Positions 1-9,568 are shown, numbered from the stretch's first letter. The stretch is 64,000 nucleotides of DNA from Elusimicrobiota bacterium (GCA_016715645.1 JADJZR010000010.1:62001-126000), one strand, 5' to 3'. Numbers and translations are program-made. The notes: generated by a model from the sequence alone, not told the origin.

Positions 1-2
1 AA

Positions 3-500
3 GATTTTACGAATAGGGAAAGCTTTGTCGGACGACGTTTCTTTTCCTTAGAATCGGACAAATATTGGCCGGGTAAAGAAACGCCAATATCTAAGATAGA
101 TTCCATCCAAAAAATTGTATCCGCTAGAAATAATCATCTGCGCGATTTTTCCGATGCAGTACATTTTGCAGGTTGGGAACCCATTCAAAAAAACCTTAAG
201 GAGAAAGACCTAGGCGTTTTGGATCCCCGGTTGGACGACAGGGACACTTTGGAGTCCTATTTGGTCCTCTGTAACCCCTGGGCTATAAGAAGAAGCGATG
301 CGACTCCGAATAATAACAGCAATTCATACCGGGTGCCGGACGTTTTGGCGGCCGAAATTGCAGAAGCTCAACGTGAGTTGATTGCTGATCTCATAAACAG
401 AAAATCTTCCGACCTGGTTCCCGAGGCAAGGCCCGCGGAAATTTCCAATCGTCTTCAAGAAGAAATTTTACGGCTCCGCCGAATCGCCACCCAACTATAG
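3..500 (+). CDS. C-terminal part of an unknown protein (5' end outside window)
   Basis: The frame is open from the window edge to a TAG at 498-500, so this is the last ~165 residues of a longer protein. An internal ATG at 219 exists but the frame is just as protein-like before it, so I treat the gene as truncated by the window. The visible part is hydrophilic, with an Asn-rich patch and a charged, helical C-terminus rich in Glu, Arg and Leu. I recognise no domain. It lies just upstream of the giant gene in the same direction and could be part of a related large protein, but nothing seen here proves that. Confidence 0.55.
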   Translation, partial: DFTNRESFVGRRFFSLESDKYWPGKETPISKIDSIQKIVSARNNHLRDFSDAVHFAGWEPIQKNLKEKDLGVLDPRLDDRDTLESYLVLCNPWAIRRSDATPNNNSNSYRVPDVLAAEIAEAQRELIADLINRKSSDLVPEARPAEISNRLQEEILRLRRIATQL

Positions 501-584
501 TTTGGCCAATATGTTGCTTGTGATTGAGGGTGAGTGTTTACAGAAAGTTTACAAGCTCTTAAGGCGGTCTTAAGGTTGACTTAT

Positions 585-590
585 TACAAT
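585..590 (+). promoter_or_regulatory. -10-like hexamer of the giant gene
   Basis: TACAAT lies six bases before the ATG at 597, and no Shine-Dalgarno sequence lies between. No good -35 is visible at 17 bp. The spacing matches other genes in this window and suggests a leaderless transcript. Confidence 0.35.
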
Positions 591-596
591 ATAGCC

Positions 597-3500
597 ATGA
601 AGAAAATCCTATCGGCGTTTATTGCGGCGGTTTATTTCTCGGTGAACTGCGTGTTGGCGCATTCCACCGAGTCGAACTTTTGGGCATCGCGGCGGGCGGC
701 TAGCCAGAGGGTCAAGGGTGAAACCGCCAACCTTCAGGAAGGCGCCTCGGCTCAAAGGGGAAACCTTTTGTTGGCCCAACTGCCCATGGCCAGCCCGGTG
801 GATTTGGCTCGGGGCAAAGTTGATTCTGGCCAGGACACCTCAGCGGATGGGGCTCGGACTCCTTTTTCTGTCGGACCTGCAACGGGCGATTGGTTGGGCA
901 AAATGGTTTCGCCTTACGGGTCTGTTCGCGACGTTTACCTTTCTCCTAAAAAAGACGCTCCTTTTATCGTCCACATTCAAGACGCCCACGGGATTGAAGA
1001 GGCTCAACGCAATATTTCGTCCATGATCGAGATCGTGGGCCAGGAACCGAGAATTCAGTTGGTGGGCCTGGAAGCGGCGTGGGGGCCCTTTTCCCTTCAA
1101 CCCTACCGGGACTATCCCGATGCGAACATCACGAAAGAAATTGCCGACTTCTTTTTAAAAAAAGGTCTCATTGCCGGGCCGGAATATGCCGGGCTGACCT
1201 TGCCCAGCTCACCCGATTTTTTTGGCGCGGAAGACAAAACGCTTTACGACGCTAACGTGTTGGCGTTAAAAACCGCTTACAAAAATAAGCAGGGCGCCCA
1301 AACCCAGTTGGATGTGGTGGTCAACAATGTGGCCGCCCTTAAGAGCCTTCACTATTCCGAAGAACTCGGAATTTTCGATGGGCATTTTGAGGGGTACCAT
1401 TCCGAAAAAGAAAAGTTGGCTGTGTATGTGCGCTATTTGGTGGAAATCAATCGTAGTCTCAAATTTACTAACCAAATCCCTCATCCGGCCCTCCGGGGTC
1501 CTTCGGACCCGGGGCCTATTCGGCCCGTCGCAACCGCCAGCCACTGGCAGGCGCGACCCTTCCCCCAAGAGGGGAAGGAAAACAAAGATTTTCCCTCTCC
1601 TCTTGGGAGGCCGGTCGCAGAGCTCCCGGCACCTGGGGCGCCAGAGGCGCTGATGCGAGGGCAGGGTGAGGGATCTGTGCCTAACCTGGAACTGTTGGTG
1701 AGGGCGTTGGACGAGGAAGATCGTTTGAATTTTAAGTTGGTGGAAAAAGAGCGTCGGGAACTGGTTGAACAGCTGGCTCGAAAGTTGACCACGGAACAAA
1801 TGCAGGATCTTGTGGCCAAAAGTGTGGACTATCGGGCGGGGCGGGTGGGGTATGGGGACTATCACAGCCACTTGATTGTTACGTGCCGCCAGCACGGGAT
1901 CAGCGTGGGCCAATGGGGTCATTTGAACCGTTACATTTCCTATGTGATGTTGGCGGACAAGATTGATAAAAATGGGTTGTTGGAAGAAATGGACGCCTTG
2001 GACCGGGCTATTCCAGAACGGTTGGCGAAAACGGCTGACGAAAAAAAGTTGGTGTCCATTGCTTACGATTTGACTTTGATGGCGAAACTTCTTCGCCACG
2101 AAATGTCGCCCACCGACTGGGCCGCCTACGAAAAACGGGTTGGTGAAATCCATCGTTTGACCGATCGATTGAACGAACTGGATCCCACGGGGAAATGGGA
2201 ATCTCTTTCTGCGAAAACGTTGAAACCTTTTGAAGATTTTTGCCGTTACGCCACCCAACGAAACAACGCGTTGACCGACAATTTGTTGCGGCGCATGGGG
2301 GAAACCCAGGCCAAATCCGCCGTGTTGGTGGCAGGCGGGTTCCACACCGAGGGCCTTTCGGCCCTTCTTCGCCAAAAACAGGTTTCGTTTGTGGTGGTGA
2401 CGCCAAAAATCAGCGAGATCCCCCGCGACAACAAATACTTGGACCTGTTGGCCAGTGACCCGGTGCCGCTTGAAAAACAGCTGGCGGGGGATCGAATTTA
2501 TTTGGCGAGAATGGTGGCCATGATGTCGGATGAATCAGAAGCCGCAGGTATGGTGAAAGCGTTACAACAGCTATTCCAACGGGGGATGGATGTCTACAGC
2601 GCTTACGGAAATAGCGCACTCACATTAAGAGAACAGCCAGGCGCTGTTAGACTTTTTACATTAATGGACAAAACGGTCTATGCTCTACCGGCCCAACATG
2701 GGAGTTCAATCCTCAGGTGGGCCGGAAAACATTCCGTAGCAATTGAAAATTTTCTTATCGTTGTTGGCATGGCAACGATGGGTTTATTGTTTGGATATTC
2801 ATCAACGGAGGTCTTGGCGACGGTCTTCGGTCTTTTACATTTAAAAAATATGGCACCGGCCTTGGCCAAGGCCGGATTATTAACGGGCGTAAGTGAAATA
2901 ACCTTCCGAACCTCTTTAATGAACAAACCTCTTGCTTCTTTAATTTACATCGCTTCAATAACTGCATCGGCTTCACTCTTTGTTGTTGCTGGTAACATTT
3001 TGTTGGGCGCCCCCATTGAAACATTTTCCGATTTAGCCAGTCGAACCGCCCAGGGGCTCTTGGCGGTGACAGGCCTTCATCTGTTTTGGAACAATTGGGT
3101 TGTCCCATTTTTCAATAGCTATTTTGGCATACATTTTATATTAGCTCGTTGGTCGGTAGGGTCAGAAAACGATTTGGACGAATTAATAAAAATATTCCCC
3201 GATCTCAATACATATACTGACGGGCGTTCCGCAAATGGGGCCTCAAAAAATATTGACGCGTTGAAATCCCAAGCTCAAAGTTTTCAATCCGCTTTGTCAG
3301 CCGCTGAATCCACTGCCAGGGAAAAAGGGTGGGACCCAAATCAATCATTAACTTGGAAAATTGATGGCATGGATGATTACGCCACTGTTTCGGTACAGGT
3401 TAATGAAGGCGAAGATCTTGGGAGCAAATTTTTCTCCTATCCGGCCGGGTGGCTGACCATTCACATCCATGGTTCTCCGACTGGATTCTCTCGCAAAACC

Positions 3501-6500
3501 AGGAAGAGTTTTTTCGGGCCCGAAATAGATATTCCCATCACGGCTACGGAGTTAGCGGAACTAATTTATGCCCAATTGGGAGAGAACGAAAGAAACAATA
3601 AATCACCGATTTTGCTTATAAGTTGCCGGTCGGGAAGTGAGTTGTCTTTTGGTCAGAATGTGGCACAACAAATTTCAAAAATATTAAATCGGCCCGTTGT
3701 AGCGCCGACAGACACTCTTCATCACATGCGTGGATTTGTGATTATAAAAGGATATACCGCAACTCAAAATCCAACTGATTGGACGCCGGAAGGCTCTTGG
3801 AAGACGTTTTTACCTGCAGAAGCGGTGAAACTCGAAGAAGAGGCGAAACGGGTTTCTAATGGCTTCGATCAGTATTTTGAAGGCATCACCACCACCCCCA
3901 CCACTCCAGAGGAACCCTTAGTCGATGAGGGGGGAAAACCCACGGCGACGGCGGGTAATGAGGAAGCGGGGAGTCTGGTCATCCCTTGGTATAACCAACT
4001 GATTGTGGCGGTTTTTTTGTTTATGGAAGGCGATCGGTGGAGTCGTGCGTGGCAGAAAGCTGGGGACAAGGTAAAGAGTAGATCCTTTTCTATTTTTGGC
4101 GCCTCGATAACGGAGGTGCCGGGGTTGCCTTGGGTCGCACAGGTTTTGGGCGGGAGTGTGTCGGCGATTGTGGGGTCTTCGTTTATTTTTGCGTTGTTGC
4201 ACCATTTAAGACCTCCTCCTAACTTTGGAACTAATTTCCGGGGGGCGCAGGGGGCCATAGCAAAAGCAAATGTATTTTTTGGGGCGGTTTGGAATACGGT
4301 TAGATTGTCGATCTTACAGTTCCTTCATATAGATGCGTGGAAAAATACACGTGACCCTGAAAGTGGAAAATTGATTTTTGGGGTTGGAATTCAATTAATC
4401 ATTCGAACAGTAGCGGCCATAGGTATTAATTTTTTGGCGCTCTATATCGGTGGCGATTCTTATGTTTACACGGGCCTCGTTGCGGCGGGACTCCATTCCC
4501 TATACAACTTTATCTTTCCTCGGTTCGGCTTGCCGACGTTGACGGCGGGGGGGCGAGGCATAGTGCCGAAGAGGATCAACCCTAATTCAAGGATAGATGG
4601 GCATTTGAATTGGCTAGCGGCAAGGCCTCAATTGATTATTAGAGTTCACTCAGAGCTAATGGCCACTTTCGTTTCATATGTCGATTTAAACTCTTTTTTA
4701 ACGACGAATAATACCAGAACGCTCAATGATACGGAGTGGATCCTCCAGTGGAATTCAATTGGAAATTTTCCATTAGGTCCTCCAACTGTCTCGGATGATT
4801 TCGAAACTAAACTTTCACAATACGGGATTATACAAACAGAAACGACAGATGCGGAAATGAAAGGGACGTTCGGCGAGGTTAGACTACTTAGAAGGAGCAA
4901 CGGTGAAGTTTGGGCCCTAAAATCGGTGAATTTTGGTGAAGAAGAAATGACACTTTCTAAAGCTATCTATCGGATTGTCATTCTTCTGTCCGAAGCAGAG
5001 CAGTTAGAAAAATTGAAGAATACGGGGGTTTTAGCTGTTCCTGAATTCAAGGATTCTTTGTTGGTCGGTAACCATAACGTTTTAGCGATGCAAATGGCCC
5101 GCGGGGATCATCCCGGGGAAGGCCCAAGCAAAAAGATTAATTTGAAAGAAGCCATCGCGATTTTGACCGCGGTTCGGGATCTTCATGCGGCCGGATTTGT
5201 CCACGGCGATATAACATCAAAAAATATTATCCTTGGGGAATCAAGGGCCACATTGATCGACCTTGGAGCATCAATATCCCAAACGGAGACGAATGTTTTC
5301 AATCCACCCCATTTCTCGTTGCATTACGCCGCCCCTGAAATCGCAAAAGGACCAACCCGGGGAACCGATATCTATGCCGTGGTGCGCCTTTTAGTCGATC
5401 TCATGGATGATCATTTAATTACTCACCCGAAAATTTTTCCGCTATTGGAACGGGCCATCAGAGATAATGACGCTCCACAGGATGTGATCGACTCTGGATT
5501 GTCATTGACTTCATTCAGGCCCACAGCCAATGATCTGTTAAAAGCCTTTGAGGAGGTTAATGCTGAACCCTCGCCCAGCAATAAATTCGGACCTAAAGAG
5601 TTCTTTTCGTTATGGCAACTTAACGCAGATATGAATACTGTCGAAAGATTTTTGCAGGAAAGACTTGGACCAAGAAAGACGGGATTAACCATCGATTGGT
5701 TGAACGAATTGGTTTTCGGGGCCTGGTATTTTTTCTTTGGCGGTCCAGATGTCGGCAGTTGGGCTCAAGCGCGAGAGAAAGCTCGTCAAAAAATTGATTC
5801 GCCCGGGTTCGGGTGGAAATGGGCGCCGTGGACGGAGGCATTGGGACTGCCGGGGTTCGCTCTGCTGTTGCAATCGTTGGACCCGACGACGTTAGTCGCT
5901 TCGTTGTTGTTTGCGGCCAGCCACGGGTCGCGTGCGCCGCCCGGTGTTCTGGTGGAACGCACCTTCGCTGCCCTCTTTATTAACCTTCTCGTTATTTACG
6001 GTGCCCCCTATTTGATGGCTTTGGATTTGCTGCTCCCCTTGATAGAGTTACTGGGGGTCTCTCCCCAGGTTGTGGAACTGGTCGTTCAAATTTTGTCAGG
6101 AATTTTCCTTCACGGAGTTTATAACGCCATCAAAGCTTTTGATGCGAAACGGTTACTCAACAAAAATGTCCAGTTAGCACCGGTGGTCAGGATGATGGTT
6201 GTTAGTTTGGTTTCGGCTACCTTCGCGGTTATCGTCGCGCCTTTCGTGCTGGCAAATTTCTCATTTCCGATGGGAACATTTTTCTTGGTTTCCCTGGGCA
6301 CCCAGGCCCTCGACCCGACCACTTTCCAAGCATTCTCCGATAGTGGTCTAGTGTCCGGAATGATAGCCCTGGGTGTTGGTACCTTGTCTAACTTCTCGAC
6401 TTACGCCTTTTCTATGGGGTGGGCCCCGATGGCTTTGTTGGGATTTGCCACATCCGCGTTGCTTTCTCCGAAAGTGCGTTCTTCCATGCGAAAGTTCGCC

Positions 6501-7211
6501 GTGGCGGGCCTCTTGGCCTTCGGACTGGCGGGAACGCCTGCACCCACCGTGGCCGCTCCTGCAATCCAAGTGAGCGAACAACAGCAAAATGATTACGCAA
6601 AGAGTGCGGTGATTGCCGCGATTGAGGCTCGACCATTAGCACAACTTCCAGATAATCTGAAGGCTTACATTGAAGCGGGGAATTACCGGGCACCCTTTGA
6701 ATTGTCCGACGGGGAAAGTCGAGCCGGTTTAGACAACTTGATTGAATTTCTTGGTGACCCCACGACCACAGAGAAGGCCGCGGAGGAATATGGACGTCAG
6801 TGGGCTATCGCTGAAGGACCCAATAATCAGATAGTTGCCGTTTTGCATGGGATTGCTAATTGGGAGGAAAAAACTAGAGCCATTGCTCTGGCGGTGGTGC
6901 GGGGGATGTTATTGGCAGGAACGCCCGTTCTTGTAGTGGCTGAAGAGGGGTTTGAGACGGCAACCATTATGTATTCTGGTCAGACACCCATTGAGGTTTT
7001 GAATATCGCTGAGTTAAATGCCGACCTAATGAAGACGGTTGAGTCCCAGAGAAGTAAGACAAAGGTCCCTCTCGCCAGCACGGTCTTCATTCGGGAAGAG
7101 GATAGGCACGTTTTGAACGACACCGAATTTACCGCTTTGACCTTTGAGGGAATTTCCAGAGCCATTAAAAACACGTTGGATTCCCTTATGGCCGCGCTCC
7201 GTGCGGCCTAA
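597..7211 (+). CDS. Giant multidomain protein: ChaN/Tiki-like, caspase-like, kinase and CPBP-like membrane segments
   Basis: About 2,204 residues from ATG 597, which gives a clear signal peptide (MKKILSAFIAAVYF..). A GTG at 534 would add 21 residues and bury that signal. Regions in order: a ChaN/Tiki-like region from VHIQDAHG (~123) to GGFHT (~580); membrane helices (~716-845); a possible caspase-fold region with HIHG (~956) and SCRSG (~1010); degenerate CPBP protease-like membrane segments with FALLHH (~1198) and HSLYN (~1299); a protein kinase with G-loop KGTFGEV (~1421), HGDITSKN (~1535), DLG (~1555) and APE; and a second CPBP-like segment (SHGS ~1774, HGVYN ~1838). The Glu-Glu motif of CPBP proteases is not visible. 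The C-terminal ~200 residues are unrecognised. A palindromic repeat is translated in frame near residues 293-359. Function is unknown; an envelope location is inferred. Confidence 0.8.
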   Translation: MKKILSAFIAAVYFSVNCVLAHSTESNFWASRRAASQRVKGETANLQEGASAQRGNLLLAQLPMASPVDLARGKVDSGQDTSADGARTPFSVGPATGDWLGKMVSPYGSVRDVYLSPKKDAPFIVHIQDAHGIEEAQRNISSMIEIVGQEPRIQLVGLEAAWGPFSLQPYRDYPDANITKEIADFFLKKGLIAGPEYAGLTLPSSPDFFGAEDKTLYDANVLALKTAYKNKQGAQTQLDVVVNNVAALKSLHYSEELGIFDGHFEGYHSEKEKLAVYVRYLVEINRSLKFTNQIPHPALRGPSDPGPIRPVATASHWQARPFPQEGKENKDFPSPLGRPVAELPAPGAPEALMRGQGEGSVPNLELLVRALDEEDRLNFKLVEKERRELVEQLARKLTTEQMQDLVAKSVDYRAGRVGYGDYHSHLIVTCRQHGISVGQWGHLNRYISYVMLADKIDKNGLLEEMDALDRAIPERLAKTADEKKLVSIAYDLTLMAKLLRHEMSPTDWAAYEKRVGEIHRLTDRLNELDPTGKWESLSAKTLKPFEDFCRYATQRNNALTDNLLRRMGETQAKSAVLVAGGFHTEGLSALLRQKQVSFVVVTPKISEIPRDNKYLDLLASDPVPLEKQLAGDRIYLARMVAMMSDESEAAGMVKALQQLFQRGMDVYSAYGNSALTLREQPGAVRLFTLMDKTVYALPAQHGSSILRWAGKHSVAIENFLIVVGMATMGLLFGYSSTEVLATVFGLLHLKNMAPALAKAGLLTGVSEITFRTSLMNKPLASLIYIASITASASLFVVAGNILLGAPIETFSDLASRTAQGLLAVTGLHLFWNNWVVPFFNSYFGIHFILARWSVGSENDLDELIKIFPDLNTYTDGRSANGASKNIDALKSQAQSFQSALSAAESTAREKGWDPNQSLTWKIDGMDDYATVSVQVNEGEDLGSKFFSYPAGWLTIHIHGSPTGFSRKTRKSFFGPEIDIPITATELAELIYAQLGENERNNKSPILLISCRSGSELSFGQNVAQQISKILNRPVVAPTDTLHHMRGFVIIKGYTATQNPTDWTPEGSWKTFLPAEAVKLEEEAKRVSNGFDQYFEGITTTPTTPEEPLVDEGGKPTATAGNEEAGSLVIPWYNQLIVAVFLFMEGDRWSRAWQKAGDKVKSRSFSIFGASITEVPGLPWVAQVLGGSVSAIVGSSFIFALLHHLRPPPNFGTNFRGAQGAIAKANVFFGAVWNTVRLSILQFLHIDAWKNTRDPESGKLIFGVGIQLIIRTVAAIGINFLALYIGGDSYVYTGLVAAGLHSLYNFIFPRFGLPTLTAGGRGIVPKRINPNSRIDGHLNWLAARPQLIIRVHSELMATFVSYVDLNSFLTTNNTRTLNDTEWILQWNSIGNFPLGPPTVSDDFETKLSQYGIIQTETTDAEMKGTFGEVRLLRRSNGEVWALKSVNFGEEEMTLSKAIYRIVILLSEAEQLEKLKNTGVLAVPEFKDSLLVGNHNVLAMQMARGDHPGEGPSKKINLKEAIAILTAVRDLHAAGFVHGDITSKNIILGESRATLIDLGASISQTETNVFNPPHFSLHYAAPEIAKGPTRGTDIYAVVRLLVDLMDDHLITHPKIFPLLERAIRDNDAPQDVIDSGLSLTSFRPTANDLLKAFEEVNAEPSPSNKFGPKEFFSLWQLNADMNTVERFLQERLGPRKTGLTIDWLNELVFGAWYFFFGGPDVGSWAQAREKARQKIDSPGFGWKWAPWTEALGLPGFALLLQSLDPTTLVASLLFAASHGSRAPPGVLVERTFAALFINLLVIYGAPYLMALDLLLPLIELLGVSPQVVELVVQILSGIFLHGVYNAIKAFDAKRLLNKNVQLAPVVRMMVVSLVSATFAVIVAPFVLANFSFPMGTFFLVSLGTQALDPTTFQAFSDSGLVSGMIALGVGTLSNFSTYAFSMGWAPMALLGFATSALLSPKVRSSMRKFAVAGLLAFGLAGTPAPTVAAPAIQVSEQQQNDYAKSAVIAAIEARPLAQLPDNLKAYIEAGNYRAPFELSDGESRAGLDNLIEFLGDPTTTEKAAEEYGRQWAIAEGPNNQIVAVLHGIANWEEKTRAIALAVVRGMLLAGTPVLVVAEEGFETATIMYSGQTPIEVLNIAELNADLMKTVESQRSKTKVPLASTVFIREEDRHVLNDTEFTALTFEGISRAIKNTLDSLMAALRAA
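1476..1674 (+). repeat. Palindromic dispersed repeat inserted in frame in the giant gene
   Basis: A ~199-bp segment bounded by ATCCCTC and GAGGGAT inverted ends. It contains the hairpin words CCCCCAAGAGGGGAAGG and CCCTCTCCTCTTGGGAGG. The same words, in the opposite orientation, make up the intergenic repeats near 9478 and 46630. The encoded ~66 residues are Pro/Gly-rich and interrupt the ChaN/Tiki-like region without breaking the frame. Confidence 0.8.
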
Positions 7212-7255
7212 CCGCAATACCGGTTAGTTAAGCTTAGTTGCCCGAATAATAACGA

Positions 7256-7288
7256 CTGGATCCCGGCCAACCCCACGCCGAAATGACG
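7256..7288 (-). repeat. 33-bp dispersed inverted repeat, copy 1
   Basis: Read on the minus strand it starts CGTCATTTCGGCG and ends GGCCGGGATCCAG. A second 33-bp copy lies at 32549-32581 with the same ends. It resembles the widespread CGTCATTCC..GGAATCCAG class of bacterial palindromic repeats. It sits between the converging giant gene and the antitoxin gene. Confidence 0.6.
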
Positions 7289-7320
7289 AGCAAATGAACG
7301 TTAATTCAATTATGAGACGG

Positions 7321-7614
7321 TTACTTGAACAAGGTGCGCGCGGTGGCGGCGGATTCCACTACGTAGTCCTCCGGTACAACCGGATGGGCGTTGTAGGTGG
7401 CGACCAAATTCATCGTCTCCAAGATCGTTAGCCCCAGGTTTTCAGCCAGTTTGCCAAGTGTCAGAACACCGGCTTTGTAGTCGTCCAGCTGGTACATCAT
7501 AAATCCCCTTCGCAAGAGAACCTTTAACCCGTCCGATTTATTGAGATGATGTTTTCGGGCTATAATCGCGAGACGCGCTTCTTCTTTTTTTTCAAGTCGA
7601 ACTGATAGGACCAT
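7321..7614 (-). CDS. UPF0175-like antitoxin
   Basis: 97 residues. The N-terminal half has a strand-helix look (MVLSVRLEKKEEARL..). The middle has YKAGVLTLGKLAENLGLTILE, close to the HTH-like YxxGxxSLGxAAELxGLS signature of UPF0175 antitoxins. The start lies one base after the stop of the PIN toxin gene, so the two are co-transcribed. Its likely role is to neutralise the toxin and bind the operon's promoter. Family assignment is from motif memory. Confidence 0.7.
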   Translation of the reverse strand: MVLSVRLEKKEEARLAIIARKHHLNKSDGLKVLLRRGFMMYQLDDYKAGVLTLGKLAENLGLTILETMNLVATYNAHPVVPEDYVVESAATARTLFK

Positions 7615-7615
7615 A

Positions 7616-8116
7616 TCAGGCTCCTTCCTCTTCTATCTTTATCAGAGCGGTGTCGATGAACCGAGGAGAAATCCAGGCGTGTTTTTGTAGTTCCATCAGT
7701 TTCGATCGCGCCAATTCGCGGCTCAACGCTTTTTTGTAATGGAGTTCGACGAGGACATCTACCGTCGTGACAAATGGAACTTGATAGGCTTTGGCCACCC
7801 GCATGGCCGCGTAGTCGTCTGTCAAAACGACGGCCTTCTTTTCGATCGCCATGACAAGAACCGCCGCCTCCCCCGTTCCTAAGTTCCATTTTTGGCTTAA
7901 TTGCGCCGCCTGCCGTTTGGGGCATTTTTCGACGTGAAGGATTCCTTTGAGAATGTATTCATGGATCACCCGTGCGTCTGGTAAATCTCGGCGAAAAGTC
8001 GTTTCCTCAGCCACTTCTTGGGGGATCACCAGACGAAACCATTTCTGGGCTTCATCCAGCAAACCCAATTTAGTCAGGAGAATCAAAGGAGCCGAATCGA
8101 CAATCACCCTTTTCAT
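7616..8116 (-). CDS. PIN-domain toxin, DUF3368-like
   Basis: 166 residues with PIN-fold acidic positions: VDSAPLILL at residues 6-14, GTGEAAVLVMA in the middle (conserved Glu), and LTDDYAAMRVA (acidic pair). PIN toxins of this group are Mg-dependent ribonucleases. It is the first gene of a two-gene operon, followed after one base by the UPF0175-like antitoxin. In many such pairs the antitoxin comes first, so the order is unusual. The start is the ATG at 8116; an ATG slightly upstream runs into a stop. Confidence 0.75.
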   Translation of the reverse strand: MKRVIVDSAPLILLTKLGLLDEAQKWFRLVIPQEVAEETTFRRDLPDARVIHEYILKGILHVEKCPKRQAAQLSQKWNLGTGEAAVLVMAIEKKAVVLTDDYAAMRVAKAYQVPFVTTVDVLVELHYKKALSRELARSKLMELQKHAWISPRFIDTALIKIEEEGA

Positions 8117-8296
8117 TTATACACCATGAGGTGATTGTAATACGGGATTCGATAAAGATCAAGCCCCTATGAACTAAAACTGTTGCGTTATCTGGCACTT
8201 TTTTTATGGGGTGGGCCTTCCCGAAAGACTAATTAATATGTTCTTCAATCGTTTTAAAAAAAAACATGTGGCATTTTTATCTTGCACATTTTTTGT

Positions 8297-8302
8297 TAAG
8301 AT
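8297..8302 (+). promoter_or_regulatory. -10-like hexamer of the Fic gene
   Basis: TAAGAT six bases before ATG 8309, with no Shine-Dalgarno and no clear -35. It is part of the window-wide leaderless pattern. Confidence 0.3.
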
Positions 8303-8308
8303 ATCCCC

Positions 8309-9466
8309 ATGTTTCCCGCGTTCCCGTCTAAAATTAGCCCGGAATTGGATCAGCTCATCATCGATATCATCAAGAATTCCGCCGCCTTGGGGCAGGGGAT
8401 TCATCCGTTTGTTTTGGAAGAGGTCGCCCGCTACATGGCCAAGGTTAACAGCTACTACACAAACGCCATGGAAGGTAACCCGAGTAAATTGCGAGACATT
8501 GAGGCCGCGTTGAACCGCCGGTTTCTTAAAGAAGAGTGGGCCCGCAATTATCAAGTGGAACATTTGGCTCACCTGCAGGTTCAAGAAACCATGTTGGCCC
8601 GTTTAAGGAATAGTCCGGGCCTGGCGATTTGTTCGGCGAATTTTCTTTCGTGGCTTCATGAACAATTTTATCTCCAGCTGCCCACCGAAATGCGTTGGGC
8701 CAAAACTGAGAAAGGAGATAAGGTTCCGGTTGTGCCGGGACAATGGAGAGATCGGGGGGCTTCCGTTGGTTTGCACAACGCGCCCGAACACAAAGAAGAT
8801 ATCCTGCATTTCCTGGCCAAGTTTGAGGAAAGTTTTCGGCCCGAGTCTTTGCACGGGTCAAAAAAAGTTTTGGGATTGGCGGCGGCCCACCATCGGTTGT
8901 TATGGATTCATCCTTTTCCTGACGGCAATGGGCGTGTGGCCCGCTTGTTTACCACCGCTTATTGCGTCAAGATCGGATTGGGGGATCCGCCACTTTGGAC
9001 CGTGTCCAGAGCGTTGGCCCGGCATCGGCAAGATTACGATGCGCACCTGGCCTTGGCCGATCAGCCCCGTCGAAACGATTGGGATGGGCGGGGCCCTTTG
9101 TCAGAAGAAAATTTGGCCGCGTTTTGCCTCTTTTTTCTCACCGCTTGCAAGGACCAAATCGATTTCATGAGCGCTGTGTTAAGTTTGGATCACTTTCAAC
9201 GACGCGCTCAAAGATACGGCGATGGGCTGATCAAAGAAAAAAACCTTTCAAAAGCGGGGGGGAAATTGCTGGGGGCTCTTTTTACCGCTGGGCGGGTCTC
9301 CCGGGCTTCGGTGCGGGACATCTGTCACGTTCAGCAACGGCGCTCTTCGCAAATCATTAAAGAATTACTGGAAGGCGGGTGGGCTCACAGCGATGCGCCC
9401 TATGGGGATCTTCGACTGAACATTTCCGTCGATATGGCGGAAACCCTTTTTCCACGGTTGGCTTAG
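8309..9466 (+). CDS. Fic family AMP transferase with N-terminal inhibitory helix
   Basis: 385 residues. The Fic core HPFPDGNGRVAR (residues ~200-211) fits HxFx[DE]GNGRxxR exactly, so the catalytic His and the phosphate-binding Asn/Gly/Arg are all present. SYYTNAMEGN near residue 50 matches the [ST]xxxE[GN] inhibitory motif, so inhibition in cis by an N-terminal helix is expected. The C-terminus looks like a winged helix, common in Fic proteins that also act in regulation. These enzymes transfer AMP from ATP to hydroxyl groups on target proteins; the target is unknown. The gene stands alone and is followed 12 bp later by a palindromic repeat that may end transcription. Confidence 0.88.
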   Translation: MFPAFPSKISPELDQLIIDIIKNSAALGQGIHPFVLEEVARYMAKVNSYYTNAMEGNPSKLRDIEAALNRRFLKEEWARNYQVEHLAHLQVQETMLARLRNSPGLAICSANFLSWLHEQFYLQLPTEMRWAKTEKGDKVPVVPGQWRDRGASVGLHNAPEHKEDILHFLAKFEESFRPESLHGSKKVLGLAAAHHRLLWIHPFPDGNGRVARLFTTAYCVKIGLGDPPLWTVSRALARHRQDYDAHLALADQPRRNDWDGRGPLSEENLAAFCLFFLTACKDQIDFMSAVLSLDHFQRRAQRYGDGLIKEKNLSKAGGKLLGALFTAGRVSRASVRDICHVQQRRSSQIIKELLEGGWAHSDAPYGDLRLNISVDMAETLFPRLA

Positions 9467-9477
9467 GAAAAACGTTT

Positions 9478-9568
9478 CCCTCACCCTACCCTCTCCCAAG
9501 AGGAGAGGGAAAACCCTTGGTTTCCTTCCCCTCTTGGGGGAAGGTGGCCGGGAGGCCGGATGAGGGAT
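9478..9568 (+). repeat. Palindromic dispersed repeat, copy after fic
   Basis: Starts CCCTCACCCTACCCTCTCCC and ends GATGAGGGAT, with two internal hairpins (CTCTCCCAAGAGGAGAG and CCTTCCCCTCTTGGGGGAAGG). Same family as 1476-1674 and 46630-46700. Its position right after a stop codon would let it work as a terminator or mRNA stabiliser. Confidence 0.8.

Noticed and set aside
1266..2375. Long minus-strand open frame under the giant gene
   Set aside because: His/Pro/Arg-rich shadow of a coding region with no ribosome site or recognisable motif.
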